Shown here piece after piece: positions 1 through 8,947 of a DNA stretch of 11,904 nt. The number at the start of each line of letters is the position of its first letter. Positions within the stretch are counted from its first letter, which is position 1. This DNA is from Cruorifilaria tuberocauda. Lineage: Eukaryota; Nematoda; Chromadorea; Rhabditida; Onchocercidae. A program made the position numbers and the translations under genes. The stretch lies in NCBI GenBank assembly GCA_013365365.1, contig JABVXU010001024.1:1-11904 (forward strand), written 5' to 3'. The notes beneath the pieces are model-generated. The model was not told the origin of the DNA. It saw nothing but the letters and a program-made list of their open reading frames with translations, and made no database searches.

Positions 1-1
1 A

Positions 2-10
2 GTAATAGTA

Positions 11-52
<42 letters not shown>

Positions 53-55
53 GTA

Positions 56-108
<53 letters not shown>
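2..108. repeat. (AAT)n microsatellite
   Basis: Nearly pure trinucleotide repeat, with TAG interruptions near both ends of the first 60 bases. It runs to the window edge and may continue upstream. Confidence 0.97.
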
Positions 109-110
<2 letters not shown>

Positions 111-370
111 TAGCCTAAATGACTAATACCCTATGACCTAATTTGACTAAATTTTGGTCATCGAGAAGGAGTACAAAGATATTAATATTTGTATTATAAT
201 ATTTTTAACTTAAAATTTAACCTAAAATTTCTTCAGTATTTCGAATTTAAACTATTATATTAGTACAAAGCAAAGGAGATTTGACACGAAATCCAAAATT
301 TTACAAAAAAACGAAAAATTTTTTTTTGAAGGAAATACTTTTCTTTTATTCCATTTTATTGATAGCATGT
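109..370. other. AT-rich non-coding stretch
   Basis: No gene or splice-bounded open frame seen. It contains a long T run around 320-327 and ordinary AT-rich sequence. Confidence 0.6.
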
Positions 371-409
371 TGTGCGTGCGTGCATGCGTGCGTGCATGTG
401 TGCGTGCAT
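371..409. repeat. GTGC/GCAT tetranucleotide tract, strictly alternating purine-pyrimidine
   Basis: All 39 bases alternate pyrimidine and purine, built from TGTG, CGTG and CATG steps. It is one of the most CpG-rich spots in a very AT-rich window. Alternating sequence with CG and TG steps is the classical Z-DNA-prone pattern; that such a structure forms here is inference. Confidence 0.9.
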
Positions 410-1449
410 TATGTATAGTAGTTTCATTAAATGGGAGAGAATATTTGCAAAGGAAAACTTCTGAAAGGATGGAATAGAATTTTCAAAAGGAAATATTAAA
501 TTATATGCAAAGAAAAGCAAATCATTAACTCTTGGCTAAGTTGTAGCTAAGTTTTATTCCTCACAAACAAAATTGATAGGCCTCATAATTTCTTTCACTT
601 CTCATCAAACATTTCATGCATGCCTGAGGGAAATTTCAAATGGCAAAAAATTATAATAGTAATTTCGATAAGTAAAAATTTACAATTTTACTTTGATTTT
701 GCTCTTTCATTTGCATAGAAAGCGCAGAGAAAATACGACGGAAATTATTGAAAATTCAATAAATTCATATTTTCAAGTTTTTTTTAGATATTAACTTTTA
801 AATTCACATTTTACTTATATACTTTAAATCTTTTTTGTTGATAAAAAATGAAAATTTTTTGAAATTTCACACTTTTTTTCGGATTTCCAGAAAACGTTTA
901 ATCGTATGATCCGATTTTTTTTTGTTATGAATGATATTAAGAAGAAGGAATTCTTCAGGCTTTTTTTTGAGGCCCGAAAATTTTGATGATAAATATATTG
1001 AGCTATTATTAGCAGACCTATTTATCTCTTGGCCAGTCTTGTTTAGTAGTAGAAAATGGGCCTTTCTCGATATCTCGTTGATTACTAACAACAAGAATTG
1101 TCTGAAATTAAATTCTCTCATTTGGTTTTTTTCTAATATATATCATTTCTTGATAATATCAACCATTTTTCTATTTTTCGACCTTCCATCCTAAAAAGAA
1201 AAAAGTAATCTATATTAAAATTAATTTAAATATTTATTTTTTAAAAAGCGAAAAGAAAAAAAGAAACTTTTTAATTTTTTTGTTGAAGGAAAAAGAATTT
1301 GTTTTTGATTGATTTTAATAAACTTCTTTGAAATTTTCTTGTATTACTTTATTGATAATTCTTACATTATTTTATTGATAAAAAAGGTGAAAGTTCATTG
1401 TAAGCGAAAATTTCTACGACAATAATAATAATAATATAATAAGGAAAAT
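410..1449. other. AT-rich non-coding stretch
   Basis: No supported gene. Around 867-1194 both strands carry overlapping open frames of 84-87 codons in slightly richer sequence. Their products are low-complexity (Leu, Ile, Phe, Lys, Asn) with no recognisable motif or splice context, so I do not call them. A short ATT/AAT run sits at 1421-1441. Confidence 0.6.
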
Positions 1450-1471
1450 TAGTTAATTATTTAATTAACTA
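1450..1471. repeat. 22-base near-palindrome (TAGTTAATTA-TT-TAATTAACTA)
   Basis: Two perfect 10-base arms separated by TT, followed directly by CCGCGG at 1472-1477. Each arm contains TAATTA, the core homeodomain-binding sequence. Binding is inference. Confidence 0.85.
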
Positions 1472-2045
1472 CCGCGGAAATTTTTTTTGAACTATATTGT
1501 GGTTTTAATTCAAAGATATTTCAATTGATATTACTCATTTCATTTTATATTTCTGATAAACTTATAATTTAAAATAGATTTTTGATAAGATTTATTCCGG
1601 AAATATATCGTTTACCGGAATTCATTTAAATTCAAGGAATGAAAATTTATACAAATAAAAATTTGTTATCGTTCAAAGATTATTTTATTTTTCTTTGAAG
1701 CATACAATACATTCATGAGGATTGTAAAATAAAATAATCAAACCGGTATATCGAGAAAAAATTTATCCAAATTTCATTAGTTGTTCCGGTTTTCTTCCTT
1801 TGAACCTAATTTTCATTATTTCGAATTACGATTTAGATTGGATAAAATGGTTTAATCGAAATCTTATAATTTAAACTTAATATCTATCATTGATTTAATT
1901 GTTTAGAAGAATATAAAGCGGTAATCAAATATCAAATCTAATCATTTGAAAAATGATAAGTTAATGATTTTTGAAAGATGAAAGATAATTTTAATATAAA
2001 GTTTAATATTTTTAAAGGTTGAATATAGAGATTACAATCTAGGAA
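1472..2045. other. AT-rich stretch with scattered CCGG motifs
   Basis: No gene seen. It holds TTCCGGAA-like and TTTACCGGA sequences near 1596-1619, AACCGGTA near 1741 and TTCCGGTT near 1784. These resemble the CCGG repeat block before the second ephrin exon. Confidence 0.5.
1672..1749. repeat. Overlapping inverted repeats with alternative pairing
   Basis: GATTATTTTATTTT (1678-1691) is perfectly complementary to AAAATAAAATAATC (1736-1749), giving 14-base arms and a 44-base loop. TTCAAAG (1672-1678) also pairs perfectly with CTTTGAA (1693-1699). The two hairpins compete for bases around 1678-1691. Confidence 0.85.
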
Positions 2046-2180
2046 ATGATGATTACCGATGAACCCGTAACTACCTTTCTTCCTCTCATTCACTCTAGTA
2101 GAAATGATTTATTAGCTTTCGACATCATGCTGAGATCTTCCTTTCATCTTACTCAATCAAGGTTATTACCGGAGGATTAA
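2046..2180 (+). CDS. Candidate small ORF in a GC-richer island (44 codons)
   Basis: The frame starts ATG ATG and runs to TAA. It encodes a peptide beginning MMITDEPVTTFLPLIHSS and ending HLTQSRLLPED. Codon use is more balanced than in surrounding DNA and the block is clearly richer in G+C than its flanks. I see no signal peptide, membrane segment or known motif. Part of it could instead be an internal exon: a pyrimidine run followed by CTCTAG precedes position 2099, and a weak donor (AAG|GTTATT) follows 2159. No ephrin motif is present, so I do not assign it to that gene. It could equally be a conserved non-coding element with an ORF by chance. Confidence 0.2.
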   Translation: MMITDEPVTTFLPLIHSSRNDLLAFDIMLRSSFHLTQSRLLPED

Positions 2181-2261
2181 TCATTTACCAAATCATAAAT
2201 ATCTATCAAAAATTCATTCCATTCATTCATCTTTAATTTTCGCACTTTGTTAATGAACCAC

Positions 2262-2575
2262 TGATAAGACAGCACTTAACTGATAGTAAAACTAAAACTT
2301 AATTAATACACCAAACCAGAAATATTGCATTAAAATTAGAAATGATGAATTTGAATTTTGCTGCTTTGAAATGAATGAGATATTGAAATTGAAATGAAGT
2401 GAATGATAAGATTATACTGATAGTGAATGATAGTAATTCAAAATTGAATAATGATAAAGAATGATAAGAAGAAATTTAGTAACGATAAATTAGAGTGAAA
2501 AATGTGAAAAGATTATAAATTAATATTGAAATTAAATATTGATATTAAAATAAGCGATGAATTGATAAGAGATAA
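2262..2575. promoter_or_regulatory. Dense cluster of GATA-factor motifs (WGATAR)
   Basis: TGATAA/TGATAG occurs at 2262, 2281, 2418, 2428, 2452, 2462 and 2563, TGATAAG at 2404, and AGATAA at 2570, all on the + strand. WGATAR is the established binding site of GATA factors, which in nematodes act mainly in gut and epidermis. AT-rich composition raises the chance rate, so enhancer function is inference. Confidence 0.3.
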
Positions 2576-3330
2576 ATTGCAATGATTAATTGGATAAGGA
2601 AGAGAAAATAAATTTGTTTAACAAAAATTATTTCACAAAAAAAAAAAAACTTTTGAAATACTAATTGATATTAGAGTTTTTTTTTGTTTTCTATTTGAAA
2701 CAAAAGGTAATTAATTAATTAAAGAAAATTCCGAAGTATGTCATGACAGTTTCCTGTACAATTTAAAGTATTAAAGTTAAGTAGAAAAGGTAAAAACTTT
2801 TCTATTAATTGTAAACTTCCAAGCTAAATTTAAATATTCCACTCCTAAAAATTATTATTAAAAAAAAAATTTTTTTTTTGTTAAACTAACGCAAGAAAGT
2901 GAAATTACATTTTATTATCAACTTATTATGCTAATATAAGTAAGTATTGATTTGGAACAAAAATAACAAAATAAAAAACTCATTTAAATTCTTGAAAAAT
3001 GGAAATTAAATTGGATTTTTGAGAGATTTTTCCAGCAATTTTTTTTTCTATTCAAACTACTTCGCAAATAAAGTTCACTTTTTTAAAAATTAATAATCAC
3101 CCGATTTAATGTTCGAAAGAACTAAATGTATATGTTATCAGTTCGATCATCGATCATATGATACTGTTTGATAAACATGAATTTTATCAGAAGTAGAATT
3201 TTATTATTAAAAAATTCTTCTTTTGTCATCATTTAATTATCAATTTATCTTTCATTTTTTAATTATTTAATTTAAAACAAAAAAGAACAAAGAATTATTA
3301 ATTTTAGAGTTAAAGAATCTTTTATCGCTT
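2576..3330. other. AT-rich non-coding stretch
   Basis: No gene seen. It includes poly-A/poly-T runs (2637-2651 and an A-run directly followed by a T-run at 2860-2880) and a 10-base palindrome ATCATATGAT near 3153. Confidence 0.6.
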
Positions 3331-3461
3331 TAAATATTAAATAATAATGATTATATTGTAAATATTAAATAATAATAATGATTAAATTTAAATATTAAAT
3401 ATTAAATAATAATAATAATGATTACTCTGTAAATATTAATAATAATAATAATGATTATATT
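3331..3461. repeat. Four-copy tandem repeat of TAAATATTAAATAATAATGATTA type
   Basis: TAAATATT starts at 3331, 3359, 3389 and 3430. Each is followed by an AAT run and then ATGATTA. The length of the AAT run and an extra ATTAAAT account for the varying spacing (28, 30 and 41). Confidence 0.85.
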
Positions 3462-4083
3462 AGGAATTTTAATGATTGTAGTGATAATAATTTGAATTGT
3501 AATGATTGGGATGAGTGATATGATATTAATCTTAAAATTGATAAAGTGATTTTTAAATGATAAATAATAATATTAACAGTAAGTTGAACAGTTAAACTGA
3601 TTTGTTGATGATTAAATAGAGGTCAGATCAATGTGTTTACAGTAAACTGAGTAACATGAATTATTAGATTTTATTTTTTGCATGAAGAAAGAAAAATTTT
3701 CGTCAGTATCGGAAAAGATATTTTGTTTGCTGGAATATGCAAATTACCATTTGGACACAATCGATCATTTATTTCTTTTCCTACAGTTCATTTAATTTCC
3801 GATTTGATTTAAATCTTTTCATTTTATTTTGCATAGCTAATTATTGTACATTATGAATTACGGTGGAAAATAGAAAAAAAAAAAGTAAGCTGAAATTTCT
3901 AGTTAATCTCAAACAATTAAGCTAAATTATAATTTAATTAGAATTATAAGTTATCAAATTTTAAATTTAAATTTTATTTTTTCCATGTTTGTTATATTTT
4001 ATTGTGCAATTAATTTGATTTCGAAATTTTTTTTTCCTGAAATATTCTATACTCTTTTTAATTCGTTGCATAATTACTTTTTA
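3462..4083. other. AT-rich stretch, no supported gene
   Basis: Apart from the GGTCA repeat copy listed separately, I see no gene. An open + frame around 3685-3855 contains the residues CWN but lacks any other ephrin feature or a donor in the needed phase. Confidence 0.5.
3611..3638 (+). repeat. Dispersed copy of the AATAGAGGTCAGATCAAT element
   Basis: Matches the copy at 4117-4144 over about 28 bases with few differences. It contains the AGGTCA nuclear-receptor half-site. Confidence 0.8.
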
Positions 4084-4144
4084 ATTGAATAGTGGTCGTT
4101 GGGTCAGATCAATTTGATTGAATAGAGGTCAGATCAATTTGTTA
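4084..4144 (+). repeat. Tandem pair of the AATAGAGGTCAGATCAAT element
   Basis: The first copy (4084-4116) carries a small insertion giving TGGTCGTTGGGTCAGATCAA. The second (4117-4144) is the full form with AGGTCAGATCAA. Together with 3611-3638 this makes three copies in about 530 bases. Confidence 0.8.
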
Positions 4145-4315
4145 GCCGACGATACTATCAAATACATTCACACAATATCAATTGTATCCTTCATTCATAT
4201 GTATTTACCTGTCTTCCTCTTACTTCAAAATGTACCTTTGATAATTATATGGTCAATTATGCATTCATTATTAACTCTCGATGACCTGCTGTCGCAGATC
4301 TCTTCTGTCAACACT

Positions 4316-4334
4316 ATTTGACCATCGGTCAAAT
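4316..4334. promoter_or_regulatory. Inverted repeat ATTTGACC-ATC-GGTCAAAT
   Basis: Perfect 8-base arms around a 3-base centre. TGACC-n3-GGTCA is an everted arrangement of nuclear-receptor half-sites, and related GGTCA copies lie nearby (3621, 4102, 4127, 4720, 4757). Receptor binding is inference. Confidence 0.4.
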
Positions 4335-4340
4335 TAGCAT

Positions 4341-4406
4341 CTTCTCTTTCTTCCTTCTTCACCCTCTCTCTCTCCCTCTCTCTCTCCCTCTCTCTTTCTC
4401 TCTCTT
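4341..4406. repeat. Polypyrimidine (CT)n tract
   Basis: 66 bases of C and T with a single A at 4361. The inner part is a 12-base unit (CCCTCTCTCTCT) repeated about three times. A mirror-like pyrimidine tract of this kind can form triplex DNA; whether it does is inference. Confidence 0.95.
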
Positions 4407-4560
4407 GGGCTTAGATTAATAAAGCAAACAATTAACTAAACATTTTAAGAACCTTATAATTACTAACTACTATATGCAAAAAACAAAATTAATTAATCAT
4501 TAAAGAATATAAAAATAATCAGAAATGGTAAGATTTAAATTTGACAAACTTAAATGCACA

Positions 4561-4678
4561 ATTATTGATTTATTGAATGATCGATCGATAAATTTAAAGA
4601 ATCGATCGTAATTTATACACAATTCCGATAGCATTATCGATTTATTGAATGATCAGTCGATAAGATTAAATTGTAATT
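4561..4678 (+). repeat. Imperfect tandem duplication, 72-base period
   Basis: ATTATTGATTTATTGAATGA at 4561 recurs as ATTATCGATTTATTGAATGA at 4633. The similarity continues through GATCGATCGATAA versus GATCAGTCGATAA to TGTAATTT/CGTAATTT. The first copy is rich in CGATCG. Confidence 0.85.
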
Positions 4679-4726
4679 TTTCGTTTATTTTCAAATTCAT
4701 TAATTTTTACACTGTTTCAGGTCACC

Positions 4727-4740
4727 TCATTTATAAATGA
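4727..4740. repeat. 14-base perfect palindrome TCATTTATAAATGA
   Basis: Its own reverse complement. It sits between two GGTCAC sequences (4720 and 4757), beside several GATC tetramers. Confidence 0.85.
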
Positions 4741-4867
4741 TCATGACATCGATCAGTGATCGGTCACTTTTTTTCCTCATTCCTTTTCCGCCCTTCAAAT
4801 ATATTATTTATCATCTTTTATAATCTGTTCTCGATGTCATGAACATTTCATTGCACACACCCATACA

Positions 4868-4868
<1 letters not shown>

Positions 4869-4947
<79 letters not shown>
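4869..4947. repeat. (AC)n microsatellite, 79 bases
   Basis: Uninterrupted dinucleotide repeat, with degenerate ACAC/ATAC edges on both sides. The apparent open frame on the - strand (4837-5022) is a translation of this repeat and is not a gene. Confidence 0.98.
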
Positions 4948-4948
<1 letters not shown>

Positions 4949-4954
<6 letters not shown>

Positions 4955-5392
4955 ACAGATATAAATACGCCTACTTGTATACATTGATAAACAATATGTA
5001 AATTCATCAGTATCAAATTCATTTATCGTAGGTTATAAGGGGTTAAATTTTAGGGGTCAAACTTTGCACAAAATTAATTTATTAATTTAATGAAATGGTT
5101 TGAAGTGATGAAATGAAATTTAGAAAAAACGCAAACACATAGACATAATACGCCTACTTGTATACAGTCATAAACAGTATGTAAATTCATTTATCTTGAG
5201 TTATCAGGGATCAAATTATCAAAGGCCAAATTTTGAGTAAATATCTTAATCCACTGTTATGGTTTAAAAAAAGGTTTAAAAGGTTAAATATCATTTCTTC
5301 AATTATGAATCTAAATTTTCAACTTTATCTGCACGAAATTGATTTATTGCTTTAATAAAATAGTTTGAAGTAATGGAATGAAATTTAAAAAA
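4949..5392 (+). repeat. Diverged two-copy direct duplication next to the AC tract
   Basis: AATACGCCTACTTGTATAC occurs at 4964-4982 and again at 5147-5165, followed in both by a near-match to ATAAACAATATGTAAATTCA. The 3' ends also match: GGTTTGAAGTGATGAAATG (from 5097) and AGTTTGAAGTAATGGAATG (from 5362). The 5' offset is 183 bases and the 3' offset 265, so the second copy has about 82 extra bases in the middle, or the first lost them. The second copy begins with a remnant of the AC repeat (AACACATAGACATA). Confidence 0.85.
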
Positions 5393-5393
5393 G

Positions 5394-6734
5394 CTCGAAA
5401 TATATTAAATTAATTTTAAAATATCTAAGCAATAATAAACTGCTTTTTTCAAGCTTTTTGGAAATTTACAACTTTGTTTTTTTTGATTTTACTAATAATT
5501 GGTAACTTACTTTAAATTTTAATATTTGGCATCAAATTATCAATCAATTTCATTTCATATCTATCATTTCTTTATTAAATAGTTGAAATTGATAGATCAA
5601 AAGTTTAAGAAAAGATGATAAATCTCTGTGATGTATGGTAAAAGTACGAATGATAATATCAGGTGAACTTTATAACTCCATCTATCCCAAAGAATAAATC
5701 GAATAGTTTTTGAAATTTCAAAATTACTCTAACGAAAAGTAAACTAAATAAATCATTTTAAAACGTAAATTAAACAATTTGAAAGATTCATTTCGGTACT
5801 TTTTGCTATTCTGCCTAATCTCTCTATTTGCTCACCTGTTCAGGTATTCACTATTAATCTATCTTTCAAATCCTTTAATTACGTTGCTAGTTTTTCGAAG
5901 GGATTTATTTAAATCTTTTTTTTTTTGAATTTTAAAATAGTTAAAAATCAATACAAAATGAAATGATAATATTGATAATTACTGATAAATGAAATCTATC
6001 ATTTTCTTTTTTAAAAGCAAATTTAACGTATTTAAAAATTTACACGAAATGAAGATGATACTATCAATCAATCAATCAGTTGATAGGCAAAATGAATCGT
6101 TGCTGTCAGTGTGCTATACAAGAATTAGCTAATTTAATTGTCAATTTGTGAAATCTTTTTTTTAAATTGAATCGATGTGATAGGACTTATCAGATAAAGT
6201 AAATGGTACGTAGAATTGAAGTTAGAACTGATAACTTTCAATACCAATCTTTCTTTTGTTATTCAAAAAGTGGAACAACTGTTATCACTATCTTTTTAGC
6301 ATTTAATTTAATGGATGAAAATTGAAGTTAAATTAGCAAAGGCGAGGAAAAGAGAGAGAGAAAGGGAGAGTGAAACAAAGAAAGTAATTAATCCTACAAT
6401 TTACATATGTCAGCTAAAACCTAAATGCTTCATTTCTTCATTTTTCAAATAATCTTTTTAATTTATTTTTTGACATTTTAAAATTTTGTTAAAAATGTTT
6501 AACAAATGTTTGGATGGAAAAATTTTGACAGTTACACGAAAAAAATGTTTCCAACAAAAAAAATTATCTTTCCTGAAAGTGTCAAAAAATCCTCTTCCTC
6601 AACAATTAGTTATTACACTAAGTTTTAAAGTTTCGTTTCTTTTTTTTTTTTCGTTGAACAAAGATTTGAATTGATTGAAAAGTTTGTTAAATAAAGCCAA
6701 TTTATTGTATATTACAATGAAATTTTATGTTAAA
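5394..6734. other. AT-rich stretch, no supported gene
   Basis: The open + frame at 6486-6674 gives a Lys/Phe/Leu-rich product with no motif and is probably chance. A short (GA)n purine run lies at 6351-6371. Confidence 0.55.
6061..6086. repeat. (TCAA)n run forming an inverted repeat
   Basis: CTATCAA (6061-6067) pairs perfectly with TTGATAG (6080-6086) around an ATCA-repeat loop. A similar arrangement occurs near 10361-10385. Confidence 0.7.
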
Positions 6735-7090
6735 ACAACAAATTTAATTATGAAAATAATCGAGAAAAATTACAAAAAAAATATTTATTAGAAAAACATT
6801 GAATTATAAAAAGTAATCAAAAATTAAGAAAAATATTGATAATCATAAAATAAATCATAAATACACAATTATTGAACTATAAAGAATCATGAGAATAATC
6901 ATAAACCACAATTATTGAATTATAAAATCGAAAAATTATAGTTAAAATTAAATTAAAATAATTAAATAAGATTAAAATATAGATTATTAAAGGTAAATCA
7001 AAAAAATTACAAAAATACTGAATTAATTATGAAATACAGAAATGATCAAAAATTATAAAAAATATTCATAAATCACAAATATAAAGTTTT
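6735..7090. repeat. Degenerate AT-rich array ending just before ephrin exon A
   Basis: Variants of AATCATAAA...CACAATTATTGAAT-TATAAAA recur. The clearest pair starts at 6853 and 6897 (44 apart), with weaker copies near 6795 and 7019-7078. The array stops about 24 bases before exon A. Confidence 0.6.
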
Positions 7091-7113
7091 CATAATCAAA
7101 AGTTTAATTTCAG

Positions 7114-7234
7114 ATTTGATATAAGTAATACGGATCATGTAATGTCGGTTAAATTGCTTGATCGTGTAACGATTGTTTGTCCACAACCAACCGTCAATTC
7201 AAGGCGATCCTACGAATATACAAAATTATATGCT
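7114..7234 (+). CDS. Ephrin, internal exon A (N-terminal half of receptor-binding domain)
   Basis: Ephrins are extracellular, membrane-anchored ligands of Eph receptor tyrosine kinases, used in cell-cell guidance and epidermal morphogenesis. This exon follows a good 3' splice site (TTTAATTTCAG) and reads as one leading base (A) plus 40 uninterrupted codons. The translation starts FDISNTDHVMSVKLLDRV and contains TIVCP at residues 19-23. That is the ephrin 'hxVxhxDxhxIxCP' segment with the first conserved cysteine (residue 22). It ends SYEYTKLYA, the family's 'YEYxKhYxV' strand that runs straight into exon B. The leading base implies an upstream exon ending in phase 2, which should carry the signal peptide and WN motif; I could not find it in the window. 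No GT donor lies at the right place. The exon end is set by GCAAGT, which keeps the frame open into exon B. No stop or frameshift is seen. The family is clear; the paralogue is not. Confidence 0.9.
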
Positions 7235-7515
7235 GCAAGTTTTTAATTTTTAAATTAAATGAATGAATTAATTGCGAAAAATGAAAGTTAAAAATGGCTT
7301 TCTCTTTTAAACAAAGAGAATTCGTGATTTGAAATATATAAATATTCATTTTACTCATTAACTCACTCATTACTCGTTAAGTTACTTATTATCAGCTTAC
7401 TCATTAAGCTTATCAATCATTGACCAGTTTTAATTACGTTAAAAAGTTTGATAGATGCGTTAATTTTTACTTTCTTCACCACTTGACAATGCTGTAATTA
7501 AAGAAGGGAAAAAAT

Positions 7516-7622
7516 AAGAATACAACTGATAGTGATTAAAGTTTACTTAAAGTAAGAATGTAGCTGATAGTGATTAAAGTTTACTTAAAGTAAGAATACA
7601 ATTGATAGTGATTGAAATTCAT
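7516..7622 (+). repeat. Three-copy 38-base tandem repeat
   Basis: Units start at 7516, 7554 and 7592. Units 1 and 2 differ only at three positions inside AAGAATACAACTGATAG / AAGAATGTAGCTGATAG. Unit 3 begins the same way, then diverges after GATAGTGATT. Every unit contains a TGATAG (GATA-type) site. Confidence 0.92.
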
Positions 7623-7756
7623 TCAGAAAATTGCAAAACCGAATCGTTATTTTTCTTTTTTTTGTTTTAAAATCTCTCACTGTCAATTATTAATTCCATT
7701 TTAGCTAAATCTTTTTTACTTTTTCTAACTTTTTCCATTATTAATTGATATAATCT

Positions 7757-8066
7757 TATTTAAATAGATTTTTTTTAATAGGCTACTATTAATACAATTA
7801 TCATTTAATTCAAATAAAAAAAAGTCTTGGCCACTACTATCCTACTAGCCTATCATTTTTTCAAGTAAAAAGTCTCGACGCTACTATTAATACATCAGTT
7901 TAACCGTAATTTGATTCAAATGAAGTAACCTTGGCTACTTCTAGTCCGCTAGACTAATTATCATTTTATTAAAGTAAAAGGCCTTGGATACTAGTAATTT
8001 CAGATAAAAAAGTCTTGGCCATTAGCAATCCAACAACCTAATTATAATTTAATTTAAAGAAAAAAA
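7757..8066 (+). repeat. Degenerate minisatellite, about five to six units of 48-56 bases
   Basis: Units have the form AAAAAGTCTTGGCTACTA..., then a CTAGCCTAATTATCATTT-like half, then TTCAAGT. The TTGG anchor or its equivalent falls at 7779 (diverged), 7827, 7875 (TCGA), 7931, 7984 and 8015. The short spacing at the end means the fifth unit is internally deleted. Divergence between units is high, so the array is old. Confidence 0.8.
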
Positions 8067-8947
8067 AGGAAAAGGAAAGACTTAAGAATTAAAATGTATT
8101 TATCTCGATCAATAAATACATCAATCACTAAATCACTAAAATTTTAAAAATTTATAAAAATTCTGTAAAGTATAAATTAAAGATTATAAATGATATCATT
8201 CAATTATTTTTATTATTCATTTATTAAATTCAAATTCATTTTAAACGATCAATTGAAATTCTTAGCAACAATCTACGAAATATTATCATAATGATTGCTA
8301 AGGAACATATGTGTAAATTTGAATGCTTTGTTTATTCATAATTGTATTACTGTAAGACAAATATCCCAGACATCTGTTTACTTTTGGTCAATTTTAACTT
8401 ACTCCATATTACTTTTCAGCTGACTATGAAAACAAATAAATATTAGCAAATGATAAGTAATAAAACAGTATTTAAATTAGATTGCAATGACAAATATAAT
8501 CTGACACGAAATATAATCTGAAATGAGAAATCTTATTTGGCGAAAAAGGTATGCATTAACTTTTATCGAATTTTAAATCTAATTATCGTAGGAATTAATT
8601 AGATGATGATCTAATTTCTCGCTCTTCATTTACTCTAAACTTTATTCGTTACGAAAAATTAAAACGAAAAAAACAGGCATTGTGAACGAATTGAGAACGG
8701 AATTAAATTAACAGAAATGAATTCTATTCAACATTTGAATGAATGATAAGTTCAATGTCAGTGATTATGCGTGATTGAACGCAAATTTAATTTGAATCTT
8801 TTCATTATTTCTAAAAATTTTTCTCATTCATATTTATCAAATTCAACTTTTCAATATGCATTCCATTTTAAGCAAGACGAGTGAAAGAAATAATTTTACA
8901 ATTTTTGTTTTTTTTTAATCTCAATTATTTCATGCGGTAGTATAGGG
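8067..8947. other. Intronic AT-rich stretch, nothing supported
   Basis: No exon or array recognised. A TTACTTTTCAG near 8409-8419 looks like a 3' splice site but is followed by only a short open frame, with no donor. Confidence 0.55.

Noticed and set aside
867..1194. Overlapping 84-87-codon open frames on both strands
   Set aside because: Low-complexity products, no recognised motif, splice signals or clear start context; plausible by chance.
3685..3855. + frame with FVCWNMQ, considered as the missing ephrin WN exon
   Set aside because: No signal peptide, no N-x-F continuation and no phase-2 GT donor after it.
4118..4321. 67-codon + frame with a hydrophobic middle, resembling a small membrane protein
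   Set aside because: Starts inside a repeated GGTCA element and ends inside a palindrome; hydrophobicity follows from T-rich codons.
4837..5022. Open frame on the - strand encoding a (CV)n protein
   Set aside because: Direct translation of the AC microsatellite; no gene context.
6486..6674. 62-codon + frame
   Set aside because: Lys/Phe/Leu-rich with poly-T-derived Phe run; no motif.
7237..7242. GT inside GCAAGTTT as the donor of exon A
   Set aside because: Joining to 10106 shifts frame and reaches a TGA within a few codons, destroying the conserved YENC and loop motifs.
8409..8450. Possible cassette exon after TTACTTTTCAG in the ephrin intron
   Set aside because: Open for only a few codons, no donor, and exons A and B already join perfectly.
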